64,000 nt of DNA from NCBI GenBank assembly GCA_029817715.1, contig JARUPY010000605.1, positions 3,720,001 through 3,784,000 on the forward strand. The letters run 5' to 3'. The stretch's first letter is position 1; each line of letters opens with the position of its first letter. Source of the stretch: Melastoma dodecandrum. Lineage: Eukaryota > Streptophyta > Magnoliopsida > Myrtales > Melastomataceae. The translations under genes were made by a program, and so were the position numbers. Positions 1 to 11,736 of the stretch are shown here, piece by piece. Below the pieces are notes generated by a model. That model searched no databases. It saw only the letters and a list, made by a program, of their open reading frames with translations, and was not told the DNA's origin.

Positions 1-1073
1 GAACTACTCGATATTTTGGCTAAAGTTGCTGCACAAATTTAAAAAGGAAGCCCGAAAACTGAAGGGCTGAATTCTAAGGAGAAGAAAGGATGCAGACTGA
101 GTATTTCTGTTTACAACTAGAACTAATAATAAGTAAGCATAACAAAGAGGCAACACTACACGTCAAAGAAAATGTAATATTTTGTTCTGACAAAAAAATG
201 CAGATAAAATAGGACGGACAAGGAAGTTACGAATGAGAGAAAGGGAACTCACTTTCTCAGGGAAACATATATCTCTGCCTTTTTGAGGGGATATCCGGAT
301 GAATAGAATGCAATCAAGCAATCACAGATTGGCCAACTGAAGAGTACAGGAAAAGATAGATCAGATGCAGAAAAGACAGGATATGCTTTTTCCTTTCTTT
401 GTCTCCAGCAACTACAAAATTTGCAGATGATTACTGTTTATAATTCCTCAAAGAGAAAATAAGCGGAAAAGTTGGTGGACTGAATTTCAATTTGTAATAC
501 GACCAACATACTGAGAAGTCAAGCAGATGAATATTTCTCCTGTTTCAGATGAAACGGATAACGAGAATAACAAAGGAACTAAAATGATATGACGACGTCA
601 CCTTTCCACTGGTTCTTCGAGAATGACCTTGTCCCCGAGTATGACAATCTACGAATCGAAGAAAAGAGTACTGAGAGAAAGTAGTGCAATCATAGTTGTC
701 AGCGAACCCAAGTTCTCCAACAAACATCCACACAGTAACAAGCAATAACAGCTCAGTTTCTCTTAGTGTAAAAGTTGAAACAGTGAAAATGTCTCATAGA
801 CAAGCACTGACAATTGCTGGATGTTATAAAGTTCACTAAAACCATCACTTATCAGCATGAACTCCATTTAGTTGTCAGTATCAGCCATGAATAGGCCAAT
901 ATTTTAACCAGCTTGGCAGTGATAATGAAAGAAAGGATAATGATAGAACCGAAGCGAATTGCACACAAGAAAGCGACAAAATGTCTATCCATAACACTTA
1001 TCCTGAGAAAAGGAAAATGCTCCAGGGGAGACATTAATTATTCCAGAATCTGAAGAGGTCAGGCAAAATGTAC

Positions 1074-1352
1074 CTCGAATTCTCCGAACAACCGCAGCCT
1101 ATTCAGTATTTCAGTCATAGGTGCAGATAACACCTAAAAAGCACAAACTCAACATTTCAGCCATGAAACTGAAAGCGCACCGGAAAAGAAGGGTTGGTGA
1201 GAAAACACAACAACCGTAAACAAAATATCACGATCGATAGAAAAGCAACCATCGCCATCAGTCACTCTCATCTCCTGTATCCAAATCCACATCTCATCCA
1301 TCCTCACCTTTTTCTCCAAGACGCAAAGACCGACGCTAATCTTCTCCTCCAT
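1074..1352 (-). CDS. VIH: VIH/PPIP5K-type diphosphoinositol pentakisphosphate kinase, first two coding exons (partial)
   Basis: The gene begins here on the minus strand and leaves the window on the left. Exon 1 (1308-1352) starts with ATG and reads MEEKISVGLCVLEKK, then GTGAGG. Exon 2 (1074-1133) follows a TTTTTAG acceptor, reads VLSAPMTEILNRLRLFGEFE and ends at GTACAT. Both introns are phase 0. The joined reading matches the conserved start of plant VIP1/VIH proteins (KIxIGVCVMEKK, then SAPM, then LxxFGEFE), the beginning of the ATP-grasp kinase half. Known family role: cytosolic bifunctional enzyme making and removing inositol pyrophosphates that report phosphate status; the C-terminal half is a histidine acid phosphatase-like domain, not seen here. 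No following exon was found between 1 and 1073, so the next intron is at least 1 kb or the copy is truncated. Confidence 0.78.
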
Positions 1353-3721
1353 TTTAACCGCCGCCGCGACCACCACAACAATCTTCCTAAACGACGATTC
1401 CAAGAAAGCCTCACATCCGCCGATCAATCCTCACTGCAAGACATCAAGAGCATCAGAACAAACAACCTGCATTACCCCCTAGCTCCGAAAGTGACAACAG
1501 GAAACGAAGAAATGAACCAAAAAAATGAAGAAACGTCGCCGAAAACAAACAAGAAATCCAAAATAAACAAACCAGACGGCACCGACTTCAGCAGCGACGG
1601 TGAAGCTGCACGGTTGATACGCATCCACGGCGGCGGGACGGTGAGAAACGGTAAGAAATGCCCGCCAATCGGAGCTTTTCTCTTCCGACGAACCGTTACG
1701 AGTGAGTGCGCGCCTCGATGGAACGAGGCTATCTATGATCGGACGACAAAAAAAAACAACAAAAATAAATAAGAGGGAGTGAGTGAGATACCTGAGATTC
1801 TAGAATAGGCACATATATATATATATATATGTATTTCGCTAATATACAAACTCAGACGTCAATTTTTTTTTAAATAAACCACAAAAGGTTTAAAGCTCAT
1901 AAGATAAAAAGTGGCTGCCTAAAAATAAAAATATATAGTATGTTACACTTTCACTTAATCAGCCTTTAGCTCAATTGACGTTTTCTGTTGTACAACAGTG
2001 TTAAGTCGTCAGCCTAGTTCAACGTGAGGGAAATATTGAAAATAAAAATATATAGTAAATAACTTTTAGGTCAATTAGCGTCCGCGAATGTATATTCACA
2101 AAATCAAACTAGTCATTTTTTAATAGCAGTTTACCCACCCGTGAATTGACAAACATTTGGTCATAGACGACAAATTGGCTTAGAAATTAACAGTACATAC
2201 GAACAAACCTCACCATAGGTAAATATTCTATTAACACAATTGAATAACACAGTTGGAAAATAAGAAGAATGCGTAATTGTTACTTTGAGAAAAAGAAAAG
2301 CATAAAAAAATACAATCTTTTCATTTGAAATAACTTATTAAAAATAATAATATAGGAAGGGTAAGAACAGGTCTACATTTATAAACAGCATGATTTTAAG
2401 TTCTTACTCATTTTTAATGGCACTGAATAATCATATGAGGTATCTCCTAAATATTTGTACCTTTTCTTGCTTTAATGATTTTGTCTTAGTAGAACGTACA
2501 AGCACAATGACTCGTAGGCATACAATATTTAGCTCAGCGGTTGTCATTAGTCCAAAGATCTAATTCATTTTGCTTTTGTGGGTAAGCGCTCCTTGTTTTC
2601 TAAATCCTCATCATTGCTATATATGAAGGAAGTTCTTTCTAAACACGTGAAGGGAAAAAGACAAACAGATGGTCAATGTTGTTGTCTTTGTGGGAAGGGA
2701 AGTGATAGAAGAATGAATACGTGACAGAAGTTTATACTTTTAGCTAAAAAGAATTTATATATTTATATCTTCCTTATGTGGCGACTAACTTCATTGAGAT
2801 TGCCCGAGGTACTATCATCCTTGGTTGATGAGGGATAGAAGAATTTGTGTATGTGATGCTGATACGAAAGCACTACTTCCGTAGTAGAAGTAATAATAAT
2901 AATAATAGTAATGTTTAGGGTACCAAACAGCCCGCTCATAAGCCTTGGGCTTTCGTTCTTGCATCACGGGCCAACACGTCTATTCTGAGTTCGGACAGTG
3001 TTTTCATATTGAGGTTTAAATAAAATCGTGTGGGTTCATCACTTCGCGTTTTGAGTCTTGTTTGTATTCGGATTCGTAGGGTTTCGAGCGATGACGAAAA
3101 AAAAATCTTCATGGGGAAGTTAATCCGGAGGTTTGTATCTTCAATGTACATACATATAGATAATTGGGGAAAAATTTTACTATGTTCGAGTTTTTAAAAT
3201 TAGCTGAATACAGCATCGTTGTTTTAAATGATTTTACAAAAACATTGCGACAACGAGTCCGTCTAAAATGAACAAAGTATACCCAAACAACGATTTTGGG
3301 ATTTAAAAAAAAATTATAGAATAATATAAACAACGTTGTCCTTCTACAATCAGCGAATACCAAGTTGAATACCATGTCCTTTTACAACGAATTTCAAACA
3401 GCAACTTTAACCTGAAATAAAAGAATTTAAAAAAAAAGTTAATAAAAAATAGTGATTCTTTTACAAATTTAAAGTCGTTGTTTAGGACGACGAATTGGTG
3501 AAGTTATTCAAGTAATTTTGAAAACTCGAATAATATTTTATAATTTTTTTTTCCCAATAAATCAGACGGGGGTACAATCATAAGTTAATCTGTACGTGTG
3601 TGTTTGTTTTGGAAACAAACATGGCCATGTATCGTTACGTGAAAAGCTAGTTCGCCTCGAATGCGGTTTTATGGTATTCGTCATACACGTTTCTAGTGTA
3701 AAAAGAAATAGGATGATTTCT
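1353..3721. other. Intergenic: VIH 5' flank and AT-rich spacer
   Basis: The first few hundred bases carry the 5' leader and probable promoter of the VIH gene read leftward. A TA dinucleotide tract lies at about 1812-1830. A roughly 20-base AT-rich string recurs near 1921 and 2038. Around 3210-3500 there are repeated 'tcgttgttt'-like segments that look like a decayed MITE. I see no supported gene. Confidence 0.5.
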
Positions 3722-3726
3722 TCCTT

Positions 3727-4008
3727 TGAAAGCTGAGGAAAACGAAGACGACCGAGTGTTTTGGGAGGAATACCTCGTTCTTACTTACCCCATAATCCGA
3801 GGGGTTTGTCTGTTATTTGTACAGCACCTATGTACATTGTAACAACCTAACCAACTTCTTCTAGTAATTACAATTGTGTCCTTATTCATTCTTATCCTAA
3901 AAAGAAGAAAAGCGGGCCTAACAATCAGAGGGTGTGAGAAAGCCTTTTCAGCCTTAGCCTTTACCCAACTCAACCAGGCTCATGTTGGTTAGAGTAGCTA
4001 AGTCCACA
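3727..4008 (-). repeat. Copia 3' LTR
   Basis: This is the downstream LTR of the minus-strand Copia element, 282 bases. On the plus strand it starts TGAAAGC and ends CCACA. It pairs with 8558-8839 at about 94% identity by eye. Confidence 0.93.
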
Positions 4009-5510
4009 CTCCCCCTCAAGATGGGAAATGTGAATATCCTGTATTCCCATCTTGTCAAGGAGGAAATTCAACCTCTCAGAGTGCAGCGCCTTGGTAAAAA
4101 CATCCACAAGCCGGTGTTGTGTCCTCATGTGTAACATCTTGATGGTTCCTTCACCTATCTTCTCTCTTACGAAGTGCAAGTCTATTTTCAAGTGTTTCGT
4201 GCGCTCGTGGAACACCGGATTCTTGCTAATATGCATAGCCGATTTATTGTCGCAATATAGAGAGATTGGCAACTTTGTGATAACTCCCAAACAGAGCTTT
4301 TAGCTAGATTACCTCTGTTGTTGTAGTTGCGATAACCCTATACTCAGCCTCCGTAGAACTCTTGGACACGGTACTTTGCTTCTTCGATCGCCAACTAATT
4401 AGAGAATCTCCTAGAAAAATGCTAAAACCCGTAGTCGACTTGGACTTCTAGCACAACCGCCCCAATCACTGTCAGAGTATGCTTGGAGCCTGGCTTCTGC
4501 TTTGCCGGTTAAAAATATATCCTTTCCCGGAGTCCCCTTTAGATATCTCAATACAGAGCAACCTGCATCCCAATGCTTCTTTGCTGGCTTATCCATGAAC
4601 TGTGCAAGCACATGCACTGCATAGGTCAGATTAGGGCGAGTAATCCCCAAATAAATGAGCCTCCCCACCAGTCTTCTGTAATAACTAACATCTGCTGGTG
4701 GTTCATCCTCCTCTTCACGTGTTAATATGTGATTTTGCATGATTGGAACACAGCACGGCTTGACTCCCAACTTCCTCATCTCCTCTAACAGATGTAAAGT
4801 ATAACTCCTCTGCGATATAAATATTCCTTCCCTCGACCTGGCTATTTCCAACCCTAGAAAAGTACATTAGTTCGCCAAGATCTCTCACCTTAAAGTGATT
4901 CTGCAAATGCTATCTCAAGTTGTCTATAAGCTGCAAGTTTGATCCTCCAACCGCGGTCATCAACATAAATAAGTACTCCTATGAATCCATCTGCAGTTTG
5001 CCTGATGAATAGCTAGTAGTCCGCTTTGGATTGAACAAAACCATAACTTAACGAGCACGAGGTCAGCTTGCAGTTCCATTGGCATGAAGCTTGTTTCATG
5101 CCACATAGCGATTTTCTAAGTCTGCACACTATTGGAGCAGCTGCCACATTCTCCTCCTGAATGTCCAACCCCTATGGAACCTGCATATACACTTCCTCCA
5201 CAAGGTCGCCGTTTAGAAATGCATTATGTATGTCAAATTGGCGCAGGAACCAACCTCGTACAGCTGCCACAGCAAGGAAATACCTTATGGTGGAGTGTTT
5301 GGCAATTGGACTAAAGGTCTCTTCATAATCAATGCCTTCTCTCTGAGTATATCTTTTATCCACCAAGCGTGTTTTGAATCTGTCCACTGTCCCATCTGCC
5401 TTCATTTTGGTTTTGTAAACCCACTTGCATCCAATAGCACGTTTATCTGAGGGGAGTGACACTAAATCCCGGGTTTGATTGTCTGTCAAGGCCTTTAGTT
5501 CAGAAGACAT
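3970..5510 (-). pseudogene. Copia reverse transcriptase and RNase H, frame-broken
   Basis: ORF piece 5172-5510 has the start of the Copia reverse transcriptase (GCKWVYKTKMKADG, TRLVDKRYTQREGIDYEETF, HNAFLNGDL). Piece 4411-4851 carries the end of that domain and the connection (YRRLVGRLIYLGITRPNL, DSDWGGCA). Piece 3970-4290 has the RNase H end ([24 protein letters not shown]). The segment at about 4.86-5.17 kb, where the catalytic YVDD should be, is interrupted. The last ORF runs into the 3' LTR. Confidence 0.88.
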
Positions 5511-7125
5511 AGCATCCTGCCATAGCTGCGTGGCTCACCATAGCATGTGGAATGTCATTTGCCTCATCATAGCTGCGTGGCTCATAATGTTGTTCCAGGG
5601 ACAATATGAAGGCTTTATAAGGGTCGGACAATCGGTCATAACAGATATATGGTTTGAAAGGATAAGGAACAGAACAAGTAGACAGCAAAGAGTATGTTAA
5701 CTTACTCAAATTGGATGAATCAGAACTCACTTGCTGAGAGGATAGACCATGGTGGTAATCTTGAAGATAACTGGGAAGTTTGCGTGACCTTGTACTCCTT
5801 CGCAAGGCAGATACACTGTCCTCTGTAATGGGAAAAGATGAGGATTGTGTTTCATGATCTGAAGTATTTGTGAGTTGTTCTGATAGTTCAGTGGGAGTAG
5901 TGTGGAATGAGGGAACTTCCAGGTGAATAGGTTCTATAGTAGGTAGAGGTAAGGAGATAGAAGAAGGTGGAGGTATGCAAATGTCAGACACAAATGAAAA
6001 AATGGATTCATAAAATTGAACATCACGAGAGATGAAAACCTTATGTGTCTCTAGATCAAACATGTAGTATCCTTTCACATTGAAAGGGTATCCAATGAAG
6101 ATGCACTTCCTAACTCGTTTGTCCAGCTTACTTCTTCCATGTGATAAGGTACAAGCATAACATAGTGAGCCAAACACACGCAAATTATGTAAAACATGTT
6201 TCTTATGAAACAATATTTCATATGGAGAGACATTATGCAGTATGTTGCTGGGCAAACGGTTGATAATGTGAGTAGCAGTAAGTAGAGCATATCCCCATAA
6301 CTGAGAGGGCAGGTTAGCCTGAAACAATAATGGCCTGGTCATCTGTAATAGGTGTTGTTGCTTTCACTCAACAACACCATTTTGCTGTCGGGGTACCACA
6401 CATGAAGTTTGATGAAGTATGCCATGCAACTTATAGAAATCTGGTAAATGAAACTCATTCCCATTATCACTTCTAAGTACCTTAAGAGTTGCATTGAATT
6501 GTGTTTTTACAAATTGATGAAACTGATATAGCAAGGCTCGTACTTTAGATTTACTTCGCATGAGAAAAAGCCATGTCACACGAGAGAAATCATCAACGAT
6601 GGTCAGGAAATATCGATATCCATTCAAATCAACTGCAGAACTTGGTCCCCATATATCACAATGCAGCAAGTCGAATGGTTTGGTTGTTTGGATGGCGCTG
6701 AGTGGAAAAACCAATCTTTTCTGTTTAGCTTCATGACAAGTAGTGCATGCATTTGAGTCTAGCATAACCACTGATGGTTCCATTGTCTTTAAAACAACAA
6801 GTTTAGATGTTGACACATGTCCTAGTTGCATATGCCAAAGATCAAAATGATCCAAAGTGTGATATAGTTTGACTGAGTTAGAACGAGGCATAGAAAACTT
6901 GTCAAGGTTCAGAGGAACTGTGTATCTAACTTGGGAAGCTGTAAGGATGTCTCTCTTCCCAGTTGTCTTCTTGAGAACAAATAGTCCACCCTCTCGTTTA
7001 GCAAGTCCAGTCGTCATCCATTTGTGTAAGTCCTGAATGAAACACCAATCATTGAGAAAGATAAAACGGGTATTACCGATATTGGTTACTGACTGAAATA
7101 AGGTTAAAGCGAAAGGATGGAACAA
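5500..7125 (-). pseudogene. Copia integrase region, frame-broken
   Basis: Two ORF pieces, 6364-7125 and 5500-6342, cover the integrase. The first has a zinc-binding region (HMQLGHVS, then CTTCHEAK) and the catalytic-core string FDLLHCDIWGP with the later SDNGNEF aspartate. The next piece carries ATHIINRLPS and GSLCYACTL, typical of the Copia integrase C-terminal half, then a low-complexity Ser/Pro/Thr linker. A stop or frameshift near 6.35 kb separates the pieces, at the point of the third catalytic residue (QQNGVVE). Confidence 0.88.
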
Positions 7126-8509
7126 ACAAAGTGTTTTCTAGAATCATGTTGTCATTGATTATGACTTTAGAGTTAAAATCAATGACAACATCTAGTTGAA
7201 TCATGTGTGTTGCTAGAACTTTAGAGTCATTTGGAAGTTGAATCTGCAAGGGATTGGTTAATGGATGATAGGTAGCAAACAAATCAAGTGAAGAAGCTAT
7301 ATGGTCAGTTGCTCCTGTATCTATGATCCAAGAGTCATGATTTGTCCACGTGGTTGCAGCACAGAAAGACATAGTACTTGCAAAATTTTGAGATTGAGTG
7401 TTTTCAATAAGTGAATATGGGGTCGGGTGTTGTCCCTGGAAACCTACAGCAGTAGTTTGGCTAAGATCTTCCACACTGAGTAATGCCAGCAGCTTCTGCA
7501 CTTGGTCCCTTGACAAATTGAGTTGAGGGGATACTCCTTCATGTGTTGCCATATTAATCACACTCTTGCCAACAATGCCTTGTGGTCTAAGGGGCATTTG
7601 ACCCTTTCCTCTATCAAACTTCATATTAGGAGGAAAACCAATAAGATGATAACATCTGCTCTTGAGATGTCCTTTCTTCCCACAGTGCTCACACACCATT
7701 TCAGGCCGAAACCTCTTATTTTCTGCATATGCTAATACTCTGTTTGAGTCCTGCGCTACAGTCACTCCTTGGTTCACAGTAGGCATCATGATTGCTGCTA
7801 TTGGATTTCCAAATAGAAGTTGTACCTCATTTTTCGATTGTTGTTGCATTTCCTCCCTTTGGAGAATGTTATAAGCTTCACCTAAAGTCGGGAAAGGTTT
7901 TCCCAACAGGATTTGACTCCGCAAAGCTCCATACTCACGATTCAGTCCATTCAGGAACTTGAATACCATGTCCTTCTGCAATGTCGCTGCATACTCCTTC
8001 TCCCAACCACAGTCACATTTCCCACATTTGCAAATTGGATGAGGACGAAACTCCCTCAGGTCCCTTAACAGCGCCAACATCTCACTATAGAAAGTTGAGA
8101 CAGTTTTATTGCCTTGAACCAAACTGTGGTACTGCAACTGAAGCTGGAAAATCCGTGAATCGTCTGGCTCTCCATACCTTTTATGGAGCTCATCCCAGAT
8201 CTCCTTCGCAGTATCCAGGTAAAAGATGGTTGAAGCAATTGCTGTGGACACTGATTTCAGCAGCCATGATAGTATCAGGTTGTCGCAGCGCTTCCAGGCT
8301 GTAAATAGGTTACTACCTCCCACTGGCTTTGTAACCGTCCCGTCGATGAAGCCTGTCTTCTTCTTAATTGACAGAGACAGCTCGAACGAGCAACGCCATG
8401 TGACGTAGTTCCCTTTAGTCAGCTCTGAAGTGACAATAACGTCTACCTGCAAGTTTGCTGCATTTACGAAGTAGGGCAACTGCGGGCTATCAAGACTCTC
8501 AATCTCCAT
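7073..8509 (-). pseudogene. Copia gag-protease ORF
   Basis: The 478-residue ORF starts MEIESLD. Its first 220 residues are a UBN2/gag-type capsid region (ANLQVDV, TWRCSFELSL, WDELHKRYG). A CCHC zinc knuckle (CEHCGKKGHLKSRC) lies near residue 270. The aspartic protease signature WIIDTGATDHI lies near residue 395. The ORF stops just after the protease, and the integrase continues in another frame from 7125. In intact Copia elements gag and pol are one polyprotein, so a frameshift has occurred around 7.1 kb. Confidence 0.88.
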
Positions 8510-8557
8510 CTGTCTCCCTAATCAGCCTCTAGAAGATAGTCTTTCGCTCTTATACCA

Positions 8558-8839
8558 TGAAAGCTGAGGAAGACGAAGACGACGGAGTGTTTTGGGAGGA
8601 ATACCTCTTTCTTACTTACCCCACAATCCGGGGGATTTGTCTGTTATTTGTACAGCACCTACCCACACTGTAACAACCTAACCAACTTCTTCTAGTGATT
8701 ACAATTGTGTCCTTATTCCTTCTTATCCTAAAAAGAAGAGAAGCGGGCCTAATAATCAGAGTGTGTGAGAAAGCCTTTTCAGCCTTAGCCTTTGCCCAAC
8801 TCAACCAGGCTCATGTTGGTTACAGTAGCTAAGTCCACA
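8558..8839 (-). repeat. Copia 5' LTR
   Basis: This is the upstream LTR of the minus-strand Copia element, 282 bases with the same ends as its partner. The tRNA-primer-like site lies immediately inside at about 8546-8557. Confidence 0.93.
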
Positions 8840-9019
8840 TCCTTTGTCTCACTTTTTTGAATTCATGCGGTATTTTGAAATTTGTACAAGATATTGGGAG
8901 AGATAGGTTGGATAAAATGCCTTTAAAAATCAGTCATTGAATTTGATTTCATTTGTTGTTTTCTTAATGTTCATTTATATCGGATGTTATCGAAATTAAT
9001 ACATGATATTTGTTTCGAA

Positions 9020-9413
9020 ATGAATAGCAAGGGCGTGCGAGTTTAGCGTGTCGGCCCCGTAAACACCAGAGGCGGAGGTGTACCCTAGCCTGGACTGCTT
9101 GTTCGTCGAATGTTTCCCGGCTGATCAGCCACAGGTCTTTCGAAACGCGCTTCGCCTGTACGGGGTGAGCAATATGTTGAATATAACCAAGGACGTATCT
9201 CTACGGTTTAGGGATGAGGCGATCGCTTTAGTTGATGTAGGTGTCCAATATGCAAGTGCTTTTCCTGCCTGCGTTATCCAGCATCAGCTGTATTGTCTGG
9301 AGCTGCAACAGCTAGCGGAGGAAGTCATCAAAGTCCGGGACTTAACCGCTGCTCTTAAAGTGCAAGCACCGGAATTTCAGACTACTCATTGTCCTTTGAA
9401 AGAAACAGTTTGA
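9020..9413 (+). pseudogene. LOB-domain (LBD) transcription factor, decayed copy
   Basis: The open frame from 9078 reads FPADQPQVFRN, then YGVSNMLN, then a C-terminal heptad-like leucine region, in the order of the LOB-domain GAS block and coiled coil. Immediately upstream, in another frame from 9049, is C-RPR-KHQRRRC, which resembles the LBD zinc motif CxxCxxxxxxCxxxC. Here the second cysteine reads arginine, and a frameshift separates this block from the GAS block near 9.09 kb. No start codon leads into the cysteine block in frame. LBD proteins are plant-specific DNA-binding regulators of organ boundaries; a copy without the cysteine motif should not bind DNA. No transposon interrupts it. 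The Copia element ends 180 bases upstream and may have removed its promoter. Confidence 0.72.
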
Positions 9414-11736
9414 GATCAGACATGTTTTGCATATCTCAGTTCAATTTCGATGTGCAACTTCCGCAAATTCTCCAATAACCTTAACTATGAAGTTTATTGA
9501 GGGTCATGAATTCATTTTGGCCTGAATCCATCCTACCGTCAATTTCATTCCATAGTACAGTTGAATAAGTGTTTTAGCTTAACAATTTTCAATATTTTTA
9601 TTATCTAAAAAAAAATTAAATTTGGTCTGCTTTCCAAATTTCAGTTAGTTTTTTTATTAATATGATAAAAATAATGAAGGCGTAGACTTGATGTAAATAC
9701 TAACCTTGTGATAATCAGAATTTCGGACGTGATAACTTAGAAAGGAAAGCGACGTCATCTTGTCGGAGGAGGAAGACGGCGCATCGCCTTCATGTATGCC
9801 CCATCCGTCGTCGCAGACATGCATGCTCTAAACGTTGTGCCGTCTCTCCTGCGACAAGATGGCATCGATCTCCATGAAAAACAAAGAGAATGGGGAGATG
9901 TTGGGTTGATGGAACGAACAACAACCTTATATAAAGACAATGAAAATCTTCAAATGATTTTCGTGGAAACTTCTGCAATTTTAAAAAAAAAAAATAGAAA
10001 GTGATATAAATATGAGTAGAACTCGTAGTTTGGAATTTTGAAGAGTCTTGACTACGAATTTTTCAAAGACAGGTCATTACAAGGAAAATAATGAGGTGAC
10101 CAAGAACTTACAATAAAAAGATCTTTAATTCTTTTGTTTTCTTTTTATACAAAAGCAAATTAATCCCATCCCACTGCTTTTTTTTTTTATTTGAGCAAAG
10201 ATTTTAATCAACTTCATGTCAGGATATGAAATTAAAGCGGGGCAAGTCGTGATGTCTTTGATCTTCCATGTGAATGAAAGTTGGCTGGTCCTCGTGTTGT
10301 TTACTTTTGAACTGATTCTGGTTTTTTCAAACTTTTATAATGTTCTCAACTTTTGGACGGATGACTTGACCAGACCCAAACCCATCTACACACACAAAAA
10401 AAAAAATTAAAAAAAAAAAAAAATCATGGTGGTTTTTCGCCTTGCAGAATTTGGGGAAGTCATCCCAGAAGCATCTCGGAAACTGATGGGGGGGTACTAC
10501 ACTAAATACAACATAAACATAAATTAATTTTAAAAATACTCCAAATCGTGGAAAATCACTTTATCGAAACAGTAACTTCCCTTAGACACAATGACTTCGT
10601 GAATACGTGATTAATGTCATGAATACAAGAAATAGTGAGATAGCGAGAATTATGATTCTCTCTTAATATATTTTTCAATTCGAAAACCGACTCAATGCAC
10701 TGATTTCTTCTACAACCACTTCCTGGACATGAAAAATTAAAACAAAACAAGCGGACGCAGCCCGAACTTGGCATGCGAGAGCTAACCCCATCGTTGTTTG
10801 TTAGTTATTATTTATATGAAACTAGTTCTAAAAATAAAACAAAGTAAAATATGTAGCTGAGATGGTAGAGATGTACCCTTACTTTATTTTAATATTTCAA
10901 GTTTATGAACTCACTATACTTTCAAATCCCAGTAAGGAACGACTTCTTGAGATATATACGAAGTCAACAATAACAAGGAAGTAATTCACTATTACAAACA
11001 ATGACTTCTTTGTAATTCGAAATAATTGATAATGAGTTCTTAGCTATATTTAGAGAAAAAACGGCGACTTCTTTGTAATTCAAAGTCGTTGACAGTGACT
11101 TATTGATTGTTTTCTTGATAATTCAATGTAATCCACCCCAGCTTTTTAATTGTATTTGAAAAATTTTAAAATTAGCTATAATAAACAACAAAACTATTTT
11201 GTAAACTAAGTAGAAATTACTTATTATTCAATATTTAAATCCTCTTAAAACAAACCCGAAATTGTCATTTCAAAATCCGCCCATAATGAATGTGTTATCA
11301 ATTTACTTCATGAACAAGGAAGCCAGGAAGTAACATTGAGAATTAATATTGTATAAATATATGACTCAAGAAACAAAATAAAGTCACAAAGCCCTTCCAA
11401 CTGTCAAAGGCAGCAGAAACAAAACTGTGTATGAAATCCACATGACCATTAAACTTATAGCTTCTTATCACAAATTCTACAGGCAACACTTTATTATGTA
11501 CAGAAATGTCAAGCTGAATTCAAGGTACAACACGACACCCCCTCCTCGTCTCCCCCCATTAATCTCCAAAAGCAGAGTGCGCCTTTCTGCTCGCAGGAGG
11601 GCGGGCACGAGTTGAGCGTTTCCTCCTAGGGGGAGACCTCACGAGCCTTTTCTAGATTTCCCTCGGTTGGTAGATTTAGTACACAACAAAACTGAGTACC
11701 TCAGAGAGGAGTTTTGGGAAGAGAAAGGTCATGTGC
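9414..11736. other. Intergenic spacer and SIN3 3' untranslated region
   Basis: The right end (about 11.45-11.74 kb) is the likely 3' UTR of the SIN3 gene. A-rich tracts lie at 9985 and 10389-10423. Between 10.55 and 11.11 kb there are repeated 'gacttctttgtaattc' segments, perhaps a decayed MITE. Small open frames here show no domain and I do not call them. Confidence 0.45.

Larger units (their letters stand above)
3727..8839 (-). mobile_element. Full-length Ty1/Copia LTR retrotransposon, inactive
   Basis: Two 282-base LTRs bound the element. TCCTT stands just before the left LTR (3722-3726) and just after the right LTR (8840-8844), a clean 5-base target-site duplication. Domain order on the minus strand is gag, protease, integrase, reverse transcriptase, RNase H, the Copia order. 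A primer-binding-like TGGTATAAGAGC, one base from the initiator-Met type, sits beside the right LTR at about 8546-8557. A purine-rich tract (reverse complement of ctccccctc) sits beside the left LTR at 4009. The coding part is split into several frames, so it cannot move by itself. By eye the LTRs differ at about 17 of 282 positions, so the insertion is fairly old. Confidence 0.93.

Noticed and set aside
1194..1772. 192-residue plus-strand ORF
   Set aside because: It lies opposite the VIH first exon and leader, is low in complexity and matches no family; the minus-strand exons have motif and splice support.
9792..10004. 70-residue plus-strand ORF
   Set aside because: No domain, A-rich end, no splice or neighbour support.
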